This document shows positions 9,031-17,866 of a stretch of DNA of 64,000 nt, one piece after another. The notes beneath the pieces were generated by a model. That model had not been told where the DNA came from. It saw only the letters and a program-made list of their open reading frames with translations, and did no database searches. Origin of the DNA: Bog-473 sp963726005 (GTDB taxonomy: Bacteria > Actinomycetota > Acidimicrobiia > Acidimicrobiales > RAAP-2); the NCBI GenBank assembly GCA_963726005.1, contig CAVSAT010000015.1:1-64000 (forward strand), given 5' to 3'. The position numbers and the translations under genes are program-made. The first letter of the stretch is position 1; the number at the start of each line of letters is the position of its first letter.

Positions 9031-10230
9031 GTGAGCGACACGCCCGAGGAGCCCCGAGAGGACGAACCGGGTCCCGAAGAGGGCGCCGAAACCGGCCCCG
9101 ACACCCCGCTGCGCGGGTGGATCGACCCGGACGACCGGCTCTGGCGCCACCCGAGCGAGATCGCCCGGGGGGCCGAGGCGCCGCTCTTCCTGAACGCCCC
9201 GCCGCCCCATCCCTACCGCGGCGCGGTCATGGTCCTCGTGGGCGTCGGCGCGGTCATGGCCGCCGTCGCCTGGGTCGTCGTGTTGGTCTCCCCGGCATCG
9301 CAACGCCCGCTCAGGGGCACCACCACGGACATCGTGGCCAGTGCGCCGACGACCCTGGCCGGGGCTCAGAACGCGGTGCCGGCCGCGGCGCAGCCCGCCG
9401 GCCGCTCGATGGTCAAGCTGGAGGCGACGACGGGCCAGGGCACGGTTGCGCTGATCGGCGTCGCCGTGGCCGAGGGGGGTCTGGTCGCCACGACCGCCGA
9501 CCTCCTCGTGGGCGCCCGGAACCTCGTCATGGTCGGCCCCGGCGGCAAGCTCGAGCCCGCCACCGTGCTGGCGACAGACAAGGCATCCGACATCGCGCTG
9601 GTGACCGTGCCGGTTGACCTCCCCGTGGCTCCCTTCGCGGACGACACCACCATGAGCGGCGGCTCGCCCGACCTGACCCTGGGCTTCGTGCCGGCGGGCG
9701 GCACGTCGGTCGCGCTGCACTGCACGCCGGGAGCGGTGAGTGGCGCCGGGACCCCCATCGCCGACGGACCGGCCGGGGGAATGCCCTCCATCAGCTCCGC
9801 CCCCTCCGTACCGGAGCCCGTCACCGGTGACCCGTTGTTGAACGACAGCGGGGCGGTCGTGGGCATCCTCTACCAGGCCGCCCCCGGCACGGCCACCCCC
9901 GCCACCTTCCTGCCCAGTCAGCTCGTCGTCGGGGTGGCCAACGACCTCCGTTCGAAGAACCGCGTGGTCCAGGGATGGCTGGGTGTCTCGGGCTCCGACG
10001 CCCCCGGCGGCGCCGGGGCCATGGTGGAGCAGGTGGCGTCCAATGGACCGGCCGCCGGTCGGCTGCAGCAAGGCCAGGTGATCGTCGCCGTGAACGCGCT
10101 GCCCGTGCGCACGATGGCCGAACTGCGGGCGCGGGTCTACGTCCTGCCCCCGGGCACCGCCGTCGCGGTGTCGGTCCAGGGAGGCTCGGGCAACAAGGTC
10201 GTGGGCATCACGCTGGGCGCGTCCTCATAG
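9031..10230 (+). CDS. membrane-anchored HtrA-like PDZ protein lacking the protease triad
   Basis: 399 residues from the GTG at 9031. An acidic head contains DDRLWRHPSE (residues 35-43), then a membrane helix at about 64-88, a trypsin-like domain at about 120-300, and a PDZ domain at about 312-395 (QGWLGVSG, GRLQQGQVIVAVN). The HtrA His site, normally TNxHVV, reads TTADLLV (154-160). The Ser site, normally GNSGGPL, reads TGDPLL (265-270). Only the Asp region (DKASDIALV) looks normal. The protein should therefore be catalytically dead and act as a sensor, chaperone or scaffold. Only 9 bp separate it from the next gene, so they are probably cotranscribed. Confidence 0.85.
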   Translation: MSDTPEEPREDEPGPEEGAETGPDTPLRGWIDPDDRLWRHPSEIARGAEAPLFLNAPPPHPYRGAVMVLVGVGAVMAAVAWVVVLVSPASQRPLRGTTTDIVASAPTTLAGAQNAVPAAAQPAGRSMVKLEATTGQGTVALIGVAVAEGGLVATTADLLVGARNLVMVGPGGKLEPATVLATDKASDIALVTVPVDLPVAPFADDTTMSGGSPDLTLGFVPAGGTSVALHCTPGAVSGAGTPIADGPAGGMPSISSAPSVPEPVTGDPLLNDSGAVVGILYQAAPGTATPATFLPSQLVVGVANDLRSKNRVVQGWLGVSGSDAPGGAGAMVEQVASNGPAAGRLQQGQVIVAVNALPVRTMAELRARVYVLPPGTAVAVSVQGGSGNKVVGITLGASS

Positions 10231-10239
10231 CATGCGAGG

Positions 10240-11445
10240 GTGAGCATGTTCGGTTCCAGCGATCCCGACAACCCCATGGGGGGTCTGCTCGGTGACCTCC
10301 TCAAGGTCATCGGGTCGGGTCCGGGGGCGGCGGACAGCTGGTTCGAGGCCGCTCGCACCCTGGCCTTCGGGGTTGCCACCGACGGCGGCGAGGACGAGAG
10401 CCCCGATCCGCTCGTGCGCATCTCCTTCGAGGAGCTGGCCCGGGTGGCCGAGCTCCACGTGGCCGACGCGACGGGGATCGCGCCCTCCGCGGCCGGCGGC
10501 GGCGTCTCCTTCGAGGCGGTGGGACCGGGACAATGGAGCTTCCGTGTGCTCGAGGCGTACCGGCCCGTCCTCAAGTCGATGGTCGAGGCGCAGCAGCAGG
10601 GGGCGGCGGCCGTCCCCTCGTCACAGGACCTGAGCGAGCTCGACCCCGACGCGGCGGGCGGCCTCGGTGGGCTGCTCGGGCAGTTCGCGCTCACCCTCGG
10701 CCCGGTCTTCCTCGGCATGCAGTTCGGCTCGGCGGCCGGGCACCTGGCCCGGCGGGCCTTTGGGCAGTACGCGCTGCCGCTGCCGTGGCCCGAATCGGCG
10801 ACGCTGCTCCTCGTCCCCGGCAACGTGGCCCGCTTCGCCGATGATTGGAGCCTCCCACTCCAAGAGGTGCAGCTCTGGGTCTGCCTGCGCGAGCTGACCA
10901 TGCACGCGGTGCTCACCCGGCCCGCCGTCCGGTCCTCGCTCGCGACGCTCCTCGGCGACGCCTCCGCCCACGCCGCAGCCGCGCAACGCTCCATCGTCGA
11001 ACGCCTCGGCGACGGCCTCACCGACCCGGCGGCGCTCGAGGACGCACTGGGCGACCCCGAGGCGCTGCTCTCGGATCTCATCAGCCCGGAGCAGCGCAAC
11101 ATCTCGAGCGCGCTCACGGCGCAGACGACCGCCATCGGTGCCTACGTGGACCACATCACGGCGGGCATCGCGGAAACGCTCACCTCGTCGCCCGCCGCGC
11201 TGCGCGAAGCCTGGTACCGCTACCGGATTGAGGAAGGGAAAGGCGAGCAGGCCTTCGCTGGGCTGTTCGGGCTCGACGTCGGCCAGGAGGAGGTCGATCG
11301 GGGACGCGACTTCGTCAGCGGGGTGATCGAACGTGCCGGTGAGGACGCGCTCGCCCGGCTGTGGGCCGACGAGCTCGATCTGCCGACTCCCGCCGAGGTC
11401 GACGCTCCGGGGCTCTGGCTCGCCCGGATCGGCCTCCTCAACTGA
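10240..11445 (+). CDS. Zincin_2 (DUF2342) family protein with degenerate metal site
   Basis: 401 residues. The family is recognised from GPVFLGMQFGSAAGHLARRA, GQYALPLPWPE and LLVPGNVARFADDW (about 153-203). It is the actinobacterial zinc-dependent metalloprotease family (DUF2342, TIGR03624 type) that often sits near F420-linked or PDZ genes. Members normally carry HExxH directly after LWVCL. Here that stretch reads CLRELTMH (215-222), so both metal-binding histidines of the motif are replaced (R217, M221). Start: GTG at 10240, or ATG at 10246 with GAGG six bases upstream. It follows the HtrA-like gene by 9 bp. A structural rather than proteolytic role is inferred. Confidence 0.85.
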   Translation: MSMFGSSDPDNPMGGLLGDLLKVIGSGPGAADSWFEAARTLAFGVATDGGEDESPDPLVRISFEELARVAELHVADATGIAPSAAGGGVSFEAVGPGQWSFRVLEAYRPVLKSMVEAQQQGAAAVPSSQDLSELDPDAAGGLGGLLGQFALTLGPVFLGMQFGSAAGHLARRAFGQYALPLPWPESATLLLVPGNVARFADDWSLPLQEVQLWVCLRELTMHAVLTRPAVRSSLATLLGDASAHAAAAQRSIVERLGDGLTDPAALEDALGDPEALLSDLISPEQRNISSALTAQTTAIGAYVDHITAGIAETLTSSPAALREAWYRYRIEEGKGEQAFAGLFGLDVGQEEVDRGRDFVSGVIERAGEDALARLWADELDLPTPAEVDAPGLWLARIGLLN

Positions 11446-11460
11446 TTCCTTACCTGAGCG

Positions 11461-11481
11461 CAGCCGGCGTGACACCGGCTG
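11461..11481. terminator. convergent hairpin between two genes
   Basis: CAGCCGG and CCGGCTG form a perfect 7-bp stem with a 7-base loop. It lies in the 48 bp between the stop of the Zincin_2 gene (plus) and the stop of the next gene (minus), so it can serve both directions. There is no T-run. Confidence 0.45.
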
Positions 11482-11493
11482 ACGCCGCAGGGC

Positions 11494-11922
11494 TCAGCTG
11501 ACCGGCGCGGGCACCCGGCGCTTCTGCGTGCGGCGCTTGGCCACCACAGGCTCGGGCGAGCGGTGCGCGAGGGTGCAGCGGTTGAACGCAGTCGTCACCC
11601 GCCCGCCGAGCAGCAGCGTCTCGATGCTGCCGTCCCAGCCCGGTGCGATGGCGTAGACGTACTCCGCCATGGCCTCGTCGGAGCGGATGGTCGCCAACAG
11701 GTCGACGAGATCGAACATATGCTCGACCATCGCTGAGCGATCCATCTCCGGCGGTGTCAGCGTGCGCACCAGCGCCGCCTCGTCGTCGGTCAGCTCGCCC
11801 ACGAGCCCCTTGATGTCCCGGACGACCGCTGCGTCGCCCATCGAGTAGGTGTCCCCCACGGTTGTTCCCCCTCCCACGGACCCTGGGCCCGTAGACCGTT
11901 CGTTGTGTGTTGCGGCCGCCAT
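11494..11922 (-). CDS. hypothetical protein
   Basis: Up to 142 residues if started at 11922; an internal ATG for MGDAAVVRDIKGLVGELTDD at 11841, preceded by GGGGGA, is a good alternative giving 115 residues. The core is soluble and helical (DDEAALVRTLTPPEMDRSAM, LVDLLATIRSDEAMAEYVYA) and the C-terminus is basic (KRRTQKRRVPAP). I do not recognise the family. It is convergent with the Zincin_2 gene, and codon use is typical of its neighbours. Confidence 0.6.
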   Translation of the reverse strand: MAAATHNERSTGPGSVGGGTTVGDTYSMGDAAVVRDIKGLVGELTDDEAALVRTLTPPEMDRSAMVEHMFDLVDLLATIRSDEAMAEYVYAIAPGWDGSIETLLLGGRVTTAFNRCTLAHRSPEPVVAKRRTQKRRVPAPVS

Positions 11923-12092
11923 GCTTTCACTACGGGGGTGTCCGCCCAGTGGCGTGCCGGGGGCAACTTGGGTGCTATGCGGACGGGCCTTTCGACAGGC
12001 TCAGCGGGCCGGCTGCGATGGCACCGGATTCGCTGCCGGGGCGCTCAATTTCAGCAGCTTCGGTGCAGCACGCGCAGTACAGCACGCTCAGG

Positions 12093-12380
12093 TCAGGAGG
12101 CCTCGCCGTAGTCGAGGACCCACTCGAGGGCCAGGTTCTCCCGCTCGGCGTCGCGCACCACACGCTCACTGTTGCGGCGGAACTGCGGGTCGTGCGGGGG
12201 AAGCAGCACCAGGCGGGCCAGGACGCGCTCGCGGAACTGCTCGATCACCTCGGGCGGCCCGTAGTCCGACTGCACCTCCCAATGGGGTGCGACGGGCCCG
12301 AGGTAGACGACGCGCACGTGCCCGATGGGCTCGATTGGCTCACCCTCTTCGACTACGACGTCCTCGGGTTCCGGGGACAT
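12093..12380 (-). CDS. hypothetical small acidic protein
   Basis: 95 residues starting MSPEPEDVVVEEGEPIEPIG. The ATG at 12380 was preferred to one five codons upstream because AGGAGG lies four bases before it. The N-terminus is acidic; the centre has IGHVRVVYLGPVAPHWEVQS, followed by a helix-rich end (VIEQFRERVLARLVLLPPHD). There is no membrane segment. I do not recognise a family. It stands alone, 170 bp from one neighbour and divergent from the whiB gene on the other side. Confidence 0.6.
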   Translation of the reverse strand: MSPEPEDVVVEEGEPIEPIGHVRVVYLGPVAPHWEVQSDYGPPEVIEQFRERVLARLVLLPPHDPQFRRNSERVVRDAERENLALEWVLDYGEAS

Positions 12381-12549
12381 GGCACCTCCTGGCATCGGCG
12401 ATCGGCGCCAGCGTAGCCCCGGGGGCCGGAAGCACGTTCTCCCTGGTAGATCGAAAATCGGTCCGGAATTCTTACGAAGTTCCTACGCGCGGAACCTAGC
12501 TCCCGACGAGGGTGTCCCTTAGAATGGTGCGCGAAAGGGGAGCCGAGCG

Positions 12550-12795
12550 ATGAATACCGATTGGATGGCCCGGGGCAAGTGCAAGGAAGTTGCACCCGAC
12601 ATCTTTTTTCCGAACGACGGGATGGGGGTTCTGGTCGCCCAGCGCATCTGCGCCGAGTGCCCGGTCTCAGCCGCCTGCCTGGAGTACGCGCTCGAGCACC
12701 ACATCGACCACGGGGTCTGGGGCGGTGCGTCGGAGCGTGAGCGCCGCCGCATCTTGCGCCGTCGCCGACTCTCCCGCGCCGTCGTCGTCCAGTAG
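12550..12795 (+). CDS. WhiB-family iron-sulfur transcription factor
   Basis: 81 residues with the whole WhiB signature: four cysteines at 11, 34, 37 and 43 (C-x22-C-x2-C-x5-C) to bind a [4Fe-4S] cluster, the turn GVWGG at about 55-59, and a basic tail (ERERRRILRRRRLSR) for DNA contact. WhiB proteins act with the primary sigma factor in actinobacteria. GGGGAG lies seven bases before the ATG, and TAGAAT at 12520-12525 is a plausible -10 element. A second WhiB gene lies 1 kb downstream on the other strand. Which WhiB class this belongs to cannot be settled from length and motif alone. Confidence 0.95.
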   Translation: MNTDWMARGKCKEVAPDIFFPNDGMGVLVAQRICAECPVSAACLEYALEHHIDHGVWGGASERERRRILRRRRLSRAVVVQ

Positions 12796-12874
12796 CGACT
12801 CGCGCGGAGCGGCAACTCCGAGCTCCCCCTGAGCCGCCGACGGGCCCGACCACCACGCGTGCCACGCTGGCGCG

Positions 12875-13729
12875 GTGATCGTCGAGTGCGTGGTCAACGT
12901 CAGCGAGGGGTGCGACGTTGACGTCCTGGGTCAGCTGGCCGGTGCGGCCGGCCCCCCCCTGCTGCACCTGCACCGCGACCCCGACCACAACCGCTCGGTC
13001 CTCACTCTCGTCGGCCCCGCGGAGGCCGTCGCCGAAGCCGCACGGTCGCTGGCCGCAGCAACGGTCGCCCACCTCGACCTGCGGGAGCACGCCGGGGCTC
13101 ACCCCCGCCTCGGCGTGCTCGACGTCGTGCCTTTCGTCCCCTACGAACCCGGCGGCCGACCGCCTGACGACCTCAGCGCCGCCGTCGTCCTGCGCGACGA
13201 GTTCGCGCGCTGGATCGGCGCCGAGCTGGGTGTGCCGAGCTTCCTCTACGGGCCTCTTCCGGGCGGTCGGGCCCGGACCCTGCCCGCCGTCCGCCGCCAC
13301 GCGTTCGGCGCCGCCGAGGCGGGAGGCCTGACCCCCGACTCCGGGCCCGCGGTGCCCGACCCCCGCACCGGCGCCACCGCCGTCGGCGCCCGACCCGTGC
13401 TCGTGGCCTACAACGTATGGGTCTCCTCGGTCGAGGTGGCCCGGCGGGTCGCGCCGCTGGTGCGTCGCACCGAGGTGCGCGCCCTCGGCCTGGCCGTGGG
13501 GGCGCGGGCCCAGGTGTCGTGCAACCTGATCGACCCTGCCCGCTATGGGCCGGGTGTGCTCTACGACGCGGTGGCGGCCCTGGTCACGCAGGCAGGTGGC
13601 ACCGTGCTGGGGGCTGAGCTCGTGGGGCTCCTCCCCGAGGTGGTCCTCTCCGCCGTCCCGGCGAGCCGTTGGCGCGAGCTGGGCCTCTCGGAAGAGGCGA
13701 CGGTGGAGTCCCGGCTGCGAGCCGGATAG
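12875..13729 (+). CDS. glutamate formiminotransferase
   Basis: 284 residues matching the formiminotransferase domain of FTCD. It starts IVECVVNVSEGCDVDVL, with the expected DPDHNRSVLTLVG (residues 36-48), HPRLGVLDVVPFVP (about 77-90) and FLYG. It moves the formimino group of N-formimino-glutamate to tetrahydrofolate in histidine breakdown. There is no cyclodeaminase domain, and no hut gene is nearby. The start is the GTG at 12875. The enzyme links to folate, as do metF, folD, purH and purN elsewhere in the window. Its stop is 21 bp from the stop of the convergent whiB gene. Confidence 0.9.
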   Translation: MIVECVVNVSEGCDVDVLGQLAGAAGPPLLHLHRDPDHNRSVLTLVGPAEAVAEAARSLAAATVAHLDLREHAGAHPRLGVLDVVPFVPYEPGGRPPDDLSAAVVLRDEFARWIGAELGVPSFLYGPLPGGRARTLPAVRRHAFGAAEAGGLTPDSGPAVPDPRTGATAVGARPVLVAYNVWVSSVEVARRVAPLVRRTEVRALGLAVGARAQVSCNLIDPARYGPGVLYDAVAALVTQAGGTVLGAELVGLLPEVVLSAVPASRWRELGLSEEATVESRLRAG

Positions 13730-13750
13730 CCCTCGTCGCGGCGAACGCCG

Positions 13751-14038
13751 CTAGGAAGCGCTGGCGACGTCCCGGCGGGCGAGGGCACGAGCCCGGCGCA
13801 GCCGCCGGCGTTCCCGCTCGCTCATCCCGCCCCAGATGCCGAACTTCTCGCCGTTGGCCAGGGCGTACTCCAAGCAGTCCTCCCGCACGACGCACCCGCG
13901 GCAGACCTCCTTGGCCTCCCGGGTCGATGCGCCCCGCTCCGGGAAGAACAGGTCCGGGTCGACTCCCATGCAGTTGGCCTGCAACTGCCAGCTTCGTTCT
14001 TGGCGACCGTAGAGCGTGGTGACTATGTCAACTGGCAC
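13751..14038 (-). CDS. WhiB-family iron-sulfur transcription factor (second copy)
   Basis: 95 residues with cysteines at 23, 46, 49 and 55, the GIWGG turn at about 67-71 and a basic tail (SERERRRLRRARALARR). The frame is open far upstream, but AAGGGGGG eight bases before the GTG at 14038 fixes the start. The protein begins VPVDIVTTLYGRQERSWQLQ; the RSWQLQANCMGVDPDLFFPE segment is like WhiB1/WhmE-type proteins. It is not a close duplicate of the whiB gene at 12550. Upstream at 14073-14093 the heptamer GGTGTAG occurs twice with a 14-bp period, a possible binding site. Confidence 0.93.
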   Translation of the reverse strand: MPVDIVTTLYGRQERSWQLQANCMGVDPDLFFPERGASTREAKEVCRGCVVREDCLEYALANGEKFGIWGGMSERERRRLRRARALARRDVASAS

Positions 14039-14370
14039 TGGGTTCGCCCCCCTTCTCGCCTCAGGTGGCATTGGTGTAGTTACAACGGTGTAGGCATCTT
14101 TCCCCACGCTCCACCCGAGCGCAAGGGGGCAAATCGAGGCATCGGGCGTGAAACGTGCGTGGCGGGACGTCGTTCTTCGTCCCGGCGCACTGAAAACCCC
14201 AGTTGAGAGCCGATTTTGGCGACCCCGGTCGCCACCAGGCGTCCCGGGGACAAAAAGTGTTGCCCACCGCCCGCGACCTGGCCCGGACGAGGGCCGTGCG
14301 CTGCCTGATCCGCCGAGACCGTCCGCCCGCAGGGCGGTCAGCGAGGGGAGACCCTCGGCCCGCCCGACCC
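14039..14370. other. intergenic stretch upstream of the second whiB gene
   Basis: 332 bases without a convincing gene. It contains the direct repeat GGTGTAG at 14073-14079 and 14087-14093, and a hairpin at 14163-14184 (CGGGACG / CGTCCCG, 8-base loop). The hairpin lies some 190 bp beyond the stop of the VWA gene and could end its transcript. Nothing else was recognised. Confidence 0.5.
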
Positions 14371-16377
14371 TCAGCCGGCCGGGCGCAGCACCCGACGGTG
14401 TTGGAGGAAGTCGACCAGCACGTAGCCGCCGAGGGCGTCGGGCGTCGTGTAGAAGGTACGGCCGCCGTTGACGCGAGCGATCTGCTCCACGAAGGGGTAG
14501 TGGGTGCGCTGGAGGTCGAGGGCGAAGGTGTTGATCACGATGCCGGCCCGGGTGCAGCGGATCACCTCGGCCATCGTGCGGCGCAGGGTCTCGGGCACCG
14601 GCGGGTAGTTGAAGTGGACCTCGCCGAGGTCGTCGATGTGGGCCGTCGGCTCGCCGTCGGTCACCACGATGATCTGCTTGGTACCGTGCTCGTGGGCCAA
14701 CATGCGCCGGGCCAGTGCCAGCGCGTGCTGCAGGTTGGTGCCGTAGACGTAGTCCCACATGGCCGTGGGGATCTCGTCGGGGCGTATCTCACGGGCGACC
14801 TCGGAGAACCCCACGATGCCGAGGTAGTCGCGGGGGAACTTGGAAGAGATGAGCGTCTGCAGCGCCATGGCCATCCGCTTGGCCGGCACGAAGTTGTCCC
14901 GCATCGGCATTGACATGGACAGGTCGACCGCCAGCACGGTGGCCGACCGCGACAGCGCCTCGACCTCGACCACCTCGAAGTCCTCGGGCTTGAGGCGCAC
15001 GGGCACGCCCGAACCGCTGCGACGCACCCCGTTGTGCACCGTCGTCGAGAGGTGCAGGTTCAGCGGGTCGCCGTACTCGTAGGCCTTGGTCGTCTCCTCG
15101 CGGTCGTGGCCCGCACCCGTCCGCACGGTCGAGTGGTCCCCGATGCGGTCCTTGTTGATCTGCCCGAAAAGGTCGGCCAACGCCTTCTGGCCGAGACGCC
15201 GGACGCCCCGGGGCGTCAGCTCGATGTGTCCGCCCTGCTGCTCGATCAGCCCGGCGTCGGCCAGCGACTTGGTCAGCTTGGCCAGGCGGTCGAGTGCCCG
15301 GGCAGCGTCCTCGCCCATGTGCTGGCGGACCTGATCGAGGTCGATCTCACCGAGGGCCGCCGGCGTCGAGGCCGACTGGAGCACCTCTTCCATGCGGTCG
15401 AGCTGGCCCAGCTGGGAGGCGAGGTCGGTGGCCCGGTCCAGGCTCATGGGGCCCTCGCCGTTGAAGTCGTAGGCGCGCTGCCAGCCGGCGTCGGGCACGG
15501 CGCGCTGGAGGTTCTGGGCCAGCCGCTCCACCTGCCAGCGCAGGTCCATGTCCTCGAGCACGGCCTCCATGAGCCCCCTGAGCTGGGCCTGCTGCTCGGG
15601 GCTGAGCGAGTTCCACACGGCCTGGGCCGCCGCCATGCGCTCGGCCAGCTGCTCGAGGAGCTCGTCGAGCGTCTGGGGGTTGCCGGGGAACATGTCGCCG
15701 TACTGGGCCATGAACTCTTCGAAGCTCGGGTCGAGCTCGTCGCCGCGTTCGCGCTGCTCGAGCATCTTGTTCAGGGCGTCGTAGGCGTCGCGCATGCGCG
15801 CCATCTGCTCGGGGCTCATGTTGGAGAGCGCGTCCGAGGCGCCCTCGAAGAACGTGTCGGCCATCTCCCGCCGCAGCTCCTCGACGAGCTCTTCGAAGCG
15901 CTCCCGCGCCTCGGACGAGACGAAGTCGTAGTGCTGCAGGGAGCCGATGCGGCCGGCCGGGTCGTCGGGCTGGAGGTCGAGTGCCATGCGCCGCTCGGTG
16001 GCGACGTCGTCGGTGACCTCGCTGCGGCGCTGGTCGCCCGACGCGTGGGCCTCTTCGACCAGGTCGTCGATGGCAGCACGCTCGTCCTGCTCTATCTCGT
16101 CGAGCTGTCGGGTGAGATCGGCCATGCGCCCGTCGGGGTCGCCCTCGGCCAGCATCTCGGCCCGGCGGCGGCGGAGTTGGTCGAGAAGGTCGCGCAGCCC
16201 GGGGACCTGGTCGCCGTCGGCGTTGTGGAAACCGCTCCGCAGGAGCCGGCGCAGCGCATCGTCGAGGTCACCGCCCGCCAGGAGGTCGTCGGTGAGGCCC
16301 GCCAGCAGGTCGTCGGGATCAAGATCGGCGAACTCCTGGGTGCCGTCCCATTGCGTGTAGTCGTAGCGGGCGCTCAT
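14371..16377 (-). CDS. VWA-domain protein, partner of the MoxR ATPase
   Basis: 668 residues. The N-terminal 440 residues are acidic, helical and coiled (MADLTRQLDEIEQDERAAID, MSPEQMARMRDAYDALNKML). The C-terminal 220 residues are a von Willebrand A domain. Its MIDAS motif DLSMSM (DxSxS) follows ATVLAV, and IIVVTDGEPTAH supplies the later Asp. Such proteins bind a metal and work with MoxR-type AAA+ ATPases in complex assembly or metal insertion. It follows the MoxR gene by 10 bp, so the two form an operon. Confidence 0.9.
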   Translation of the reverse strand: MSARYDYTQWDGTQEFADLDPDDLLAGLTDDLLAGGDLDDALRRLLRSGFHNADGDQVPGLRDLLDQLRRRRAEMLAEGDPDGRMADLTRQLDEIEQDERAAIDDLVEEAHASGDQRRSEVTDDVATERRMALDLQPDDPAGRIGSLQHYDFVSSEARERFEELVEELRREMADTFFEGASDALSNMSPEQMARMRDAYDALNKMLEQRERGDELDPSFEEFMAQYGDMFPGNPQTLDELLEQLAERMAAAQAVWNSLSPEQQAQLRGLMEAVLEDMDLRWQVERLAQNLQRAVPDAGWQRAYDFNGEGPMSLDRATDLASQLGQLDRMEEVLQSASTPAALGEIDLDQVRQHMGEDAARALDRLAKLTKSLADAGLIEQQGGHIELTPRGVRRLGQKALADLFGQINKDRIGDHSTVRTGAGHDREETTKAYEYGDPLNLHLSTTVHNGVRRSGSGVPVRLKPEDFEVVEVEALSRSATVLAVDLSMSMPMRDNFVPAKRMAMALQTLISSKFPRDYLGIVGFSEVAREIRPDEIPTAMWDYVYGTNLQHALALARRMLAHEHGTKQIIVVTDGEPTAHIDDLGEVHFNYPPVPETLRRTMAEVIRCTRAGIVINTFALDLQRTHYPFVEQIARVNGGRTFYTTPDALGGYVLVDFLQHRRVLRPAG

Positions 16378-16387
16378 CGGATCCGGC

Positions 16388-17866
16388 TTACTTGCGACCG
16401 CGGTAGAGGGCGCGGGCCCCCGACGCGTCCTTGTTGAGCCGCTTGGTCAGGTGCATCCCCTCGAGGAGGAACTCGAGGGCGCTGGCCATGAGCGCGGGCG
16501 ACTCCGCCTCGGCCGCCTCGGGGCCGGCCAGCTTGCGCGTCGGCGGCTCGAGCTCGGGGATGTCGGCCAGCACCTCGAGGTAGGCCGACGACGGCAGGTC
16601 GTCGCCCACGTGCACGACGACCTGATCGTGGAAGGCGGCCACGATCGACTGCGGGTCGTCGAGCGTGACGCGCCGGCGGAAGATCGAGAGCGTGGCCGCC
16701 GCCACCAGCTGGGCCACCACCTCGTCCTCGTGCCCCTCCTCCATCGCCTCGACCTCGATCTTGCCCTGGGTCGAGGGCACCAGTGCGGAGAGGTCGCTGA
16801 TGCGGGGCACCGCGACCGGCTCGCCGGTGCGCAGCGCCCGGCGGACCGCGGACGCGACCAGGGTCTCGTAGTTGGCGATGGACAGGCGGACCGACACCCC
16901 GCTGCGCTGGTTGAGGTGGGTGCTGCGCCGGGCCAGCTGGCTGATCTCGGCCACCACCTCCTTCATGAATCTGGGGATCTGGACCGGGACGCCGGCGGTC
17001 GGCAGGTCGGCCTCACCCTCCATGATCCGGACCTCGGTCAGGGTCTCGAACGGGTAGTGCGTCCGGATCTGCGCGCCGAAACGGTCCTTGAGCGGCGTGA
17101 TGATGCGGCCCCGGTTGGTGTAGTCCTCGGGGTTCGCCGTGGCCACGAGCATGACGTCGAGCGGCAGCCGGATGCGGTGGCCCCGGATCTGCACGTCGCG
17201 CTCTTCCAAGATGTTGAGCAGTCCGACCTGGATCCGCTCCGAGAGGTCCGGCAGCTCGTTGATGGCGAAGACGCCGCGGTTGACCCGGGGGATGAGCCCG
17301 TAGTGCAGTGCCAGCTCGTCACTGAGGTAACGCCCCTCGGCGATCTTGATCGGGTCCACCTCACCGATGAGGTCCGCGATGGAGGTGTCGGGGGTGGCCA
17401 GCTTCTCCCCGTAGCGCTGTGAGCGGTGGACCCAGTCGATCGGCGTTGCGTCGCCGAGCTCGTCGACCAGGTCGAGGGCGAAGCGCGACACCGGGTGATA
17501 GGGGTCGTCGTTGATCTCGGAGCCGCCGACGACGGGCATCCACTCGTCGAGGAGGCCGACGAGGGAGCGGATCACCCGCGTCTTCGCCTGACCGCGCTCG
17601 CCCAGCAGGATGATGTCGTGACCGGCGAGGATCGCGTTCTCCAGCTGGGGCACCACGGTTTCCTCGAAACCGAGCACACCGGGGACGAGCGACTGGCCGG
17701 CGGCGATCGCCTTGGCCGTATTGCGCCGCATCTCCTCGGCCAACGGCACCGATTCCCAGCCCGACGACTTGAGGTCGGCGAGCGACCGGGGAAGGTCGGC
17801 GGGAGGTTTGAGGCTGCCGGGGGCTGGTGTCGCGGAAGGATCGAAGTGCTGAGAGGGGCCGTCCAT
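16388..17866 (-). CDS. MoxR-type AAA+ ATPase (magnesium-chelatase-like)
   Basis: 492 residues. Walker A reads GERGQAKTR (GxxGxxKT), in LAGHDIILLGERGQAKTRVI at about residues 80-99. Walker B is GVFAINELPDL, sensor 1 is VMLVATANPEDYTNRG, and an arginine-finger region TPLKDRFGAQ follows. These features are typical of MoxR/BchI-like AAA+ proteins. First gene of the operon with the VWA protein 10 bp downstream. The substrate cannot be named; in related systems the pair remodels or matures a target complex. The ATG at 17866 begins MDGPSQHFDPSATPAPGSL. Confidence 0.92.
   Translation of the reverse strand: MDGPSQHFDPSATPAPGSLKPPADLPRSLADLKSSGWESVPLAEEMRRNTAKAIAAGQSLVPGVLGFEETVVPQLENAILAGHDIILLGERGQAKTRVIRSLVGLLDEWMPVVGGSEINDDPYHPVSRFALDLVDELGDATPIDWVHRSQRYGEKLATPDTSIADLIGEVDPIKIAEGRYLSDELALHYGLIPRVNRGVFAINELPDLSERIQVGLLNILEERDVQIRGHRIRLPLDVMLVATANPEDYTNRGRIITPLKDRFGAQIRTHYPFETLTEVRIMEGEADLPTAGVPVQIPRFMKEVVAEISQLARRSTHLNQRSGVSVRLSIANYETLVASAVRRALRTGEPVAVPRISDLSALVPSTQGKIEVEAMEEGHEDEVVAQLVAAATLSIFRRRVTLDDPQSIVAAFHDQVVVHVGDDLPSSAYLEVLADIPELEPPTRKLAGPEAAEAESPALMASALEFLLEGMHLTKRLNKDASGARALYRGRK

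Noticed and set aside
13738..13751. Hairpin GCGGC/GCCGC between the formiminotransferase and whiB genes
   Set aside because: The stem is only about five base pairs, overlaps the whiB stop codon and has no T-run; such stems are common by chance at this GC content.
14371..16437. Long plus-strand frames opposite the VWA and MoxR genes
   Set aside because: They are typical antisense open frames of high-GC DNA, whereas the minus strand shows MIDAS, Walker A and Walker B motifs.
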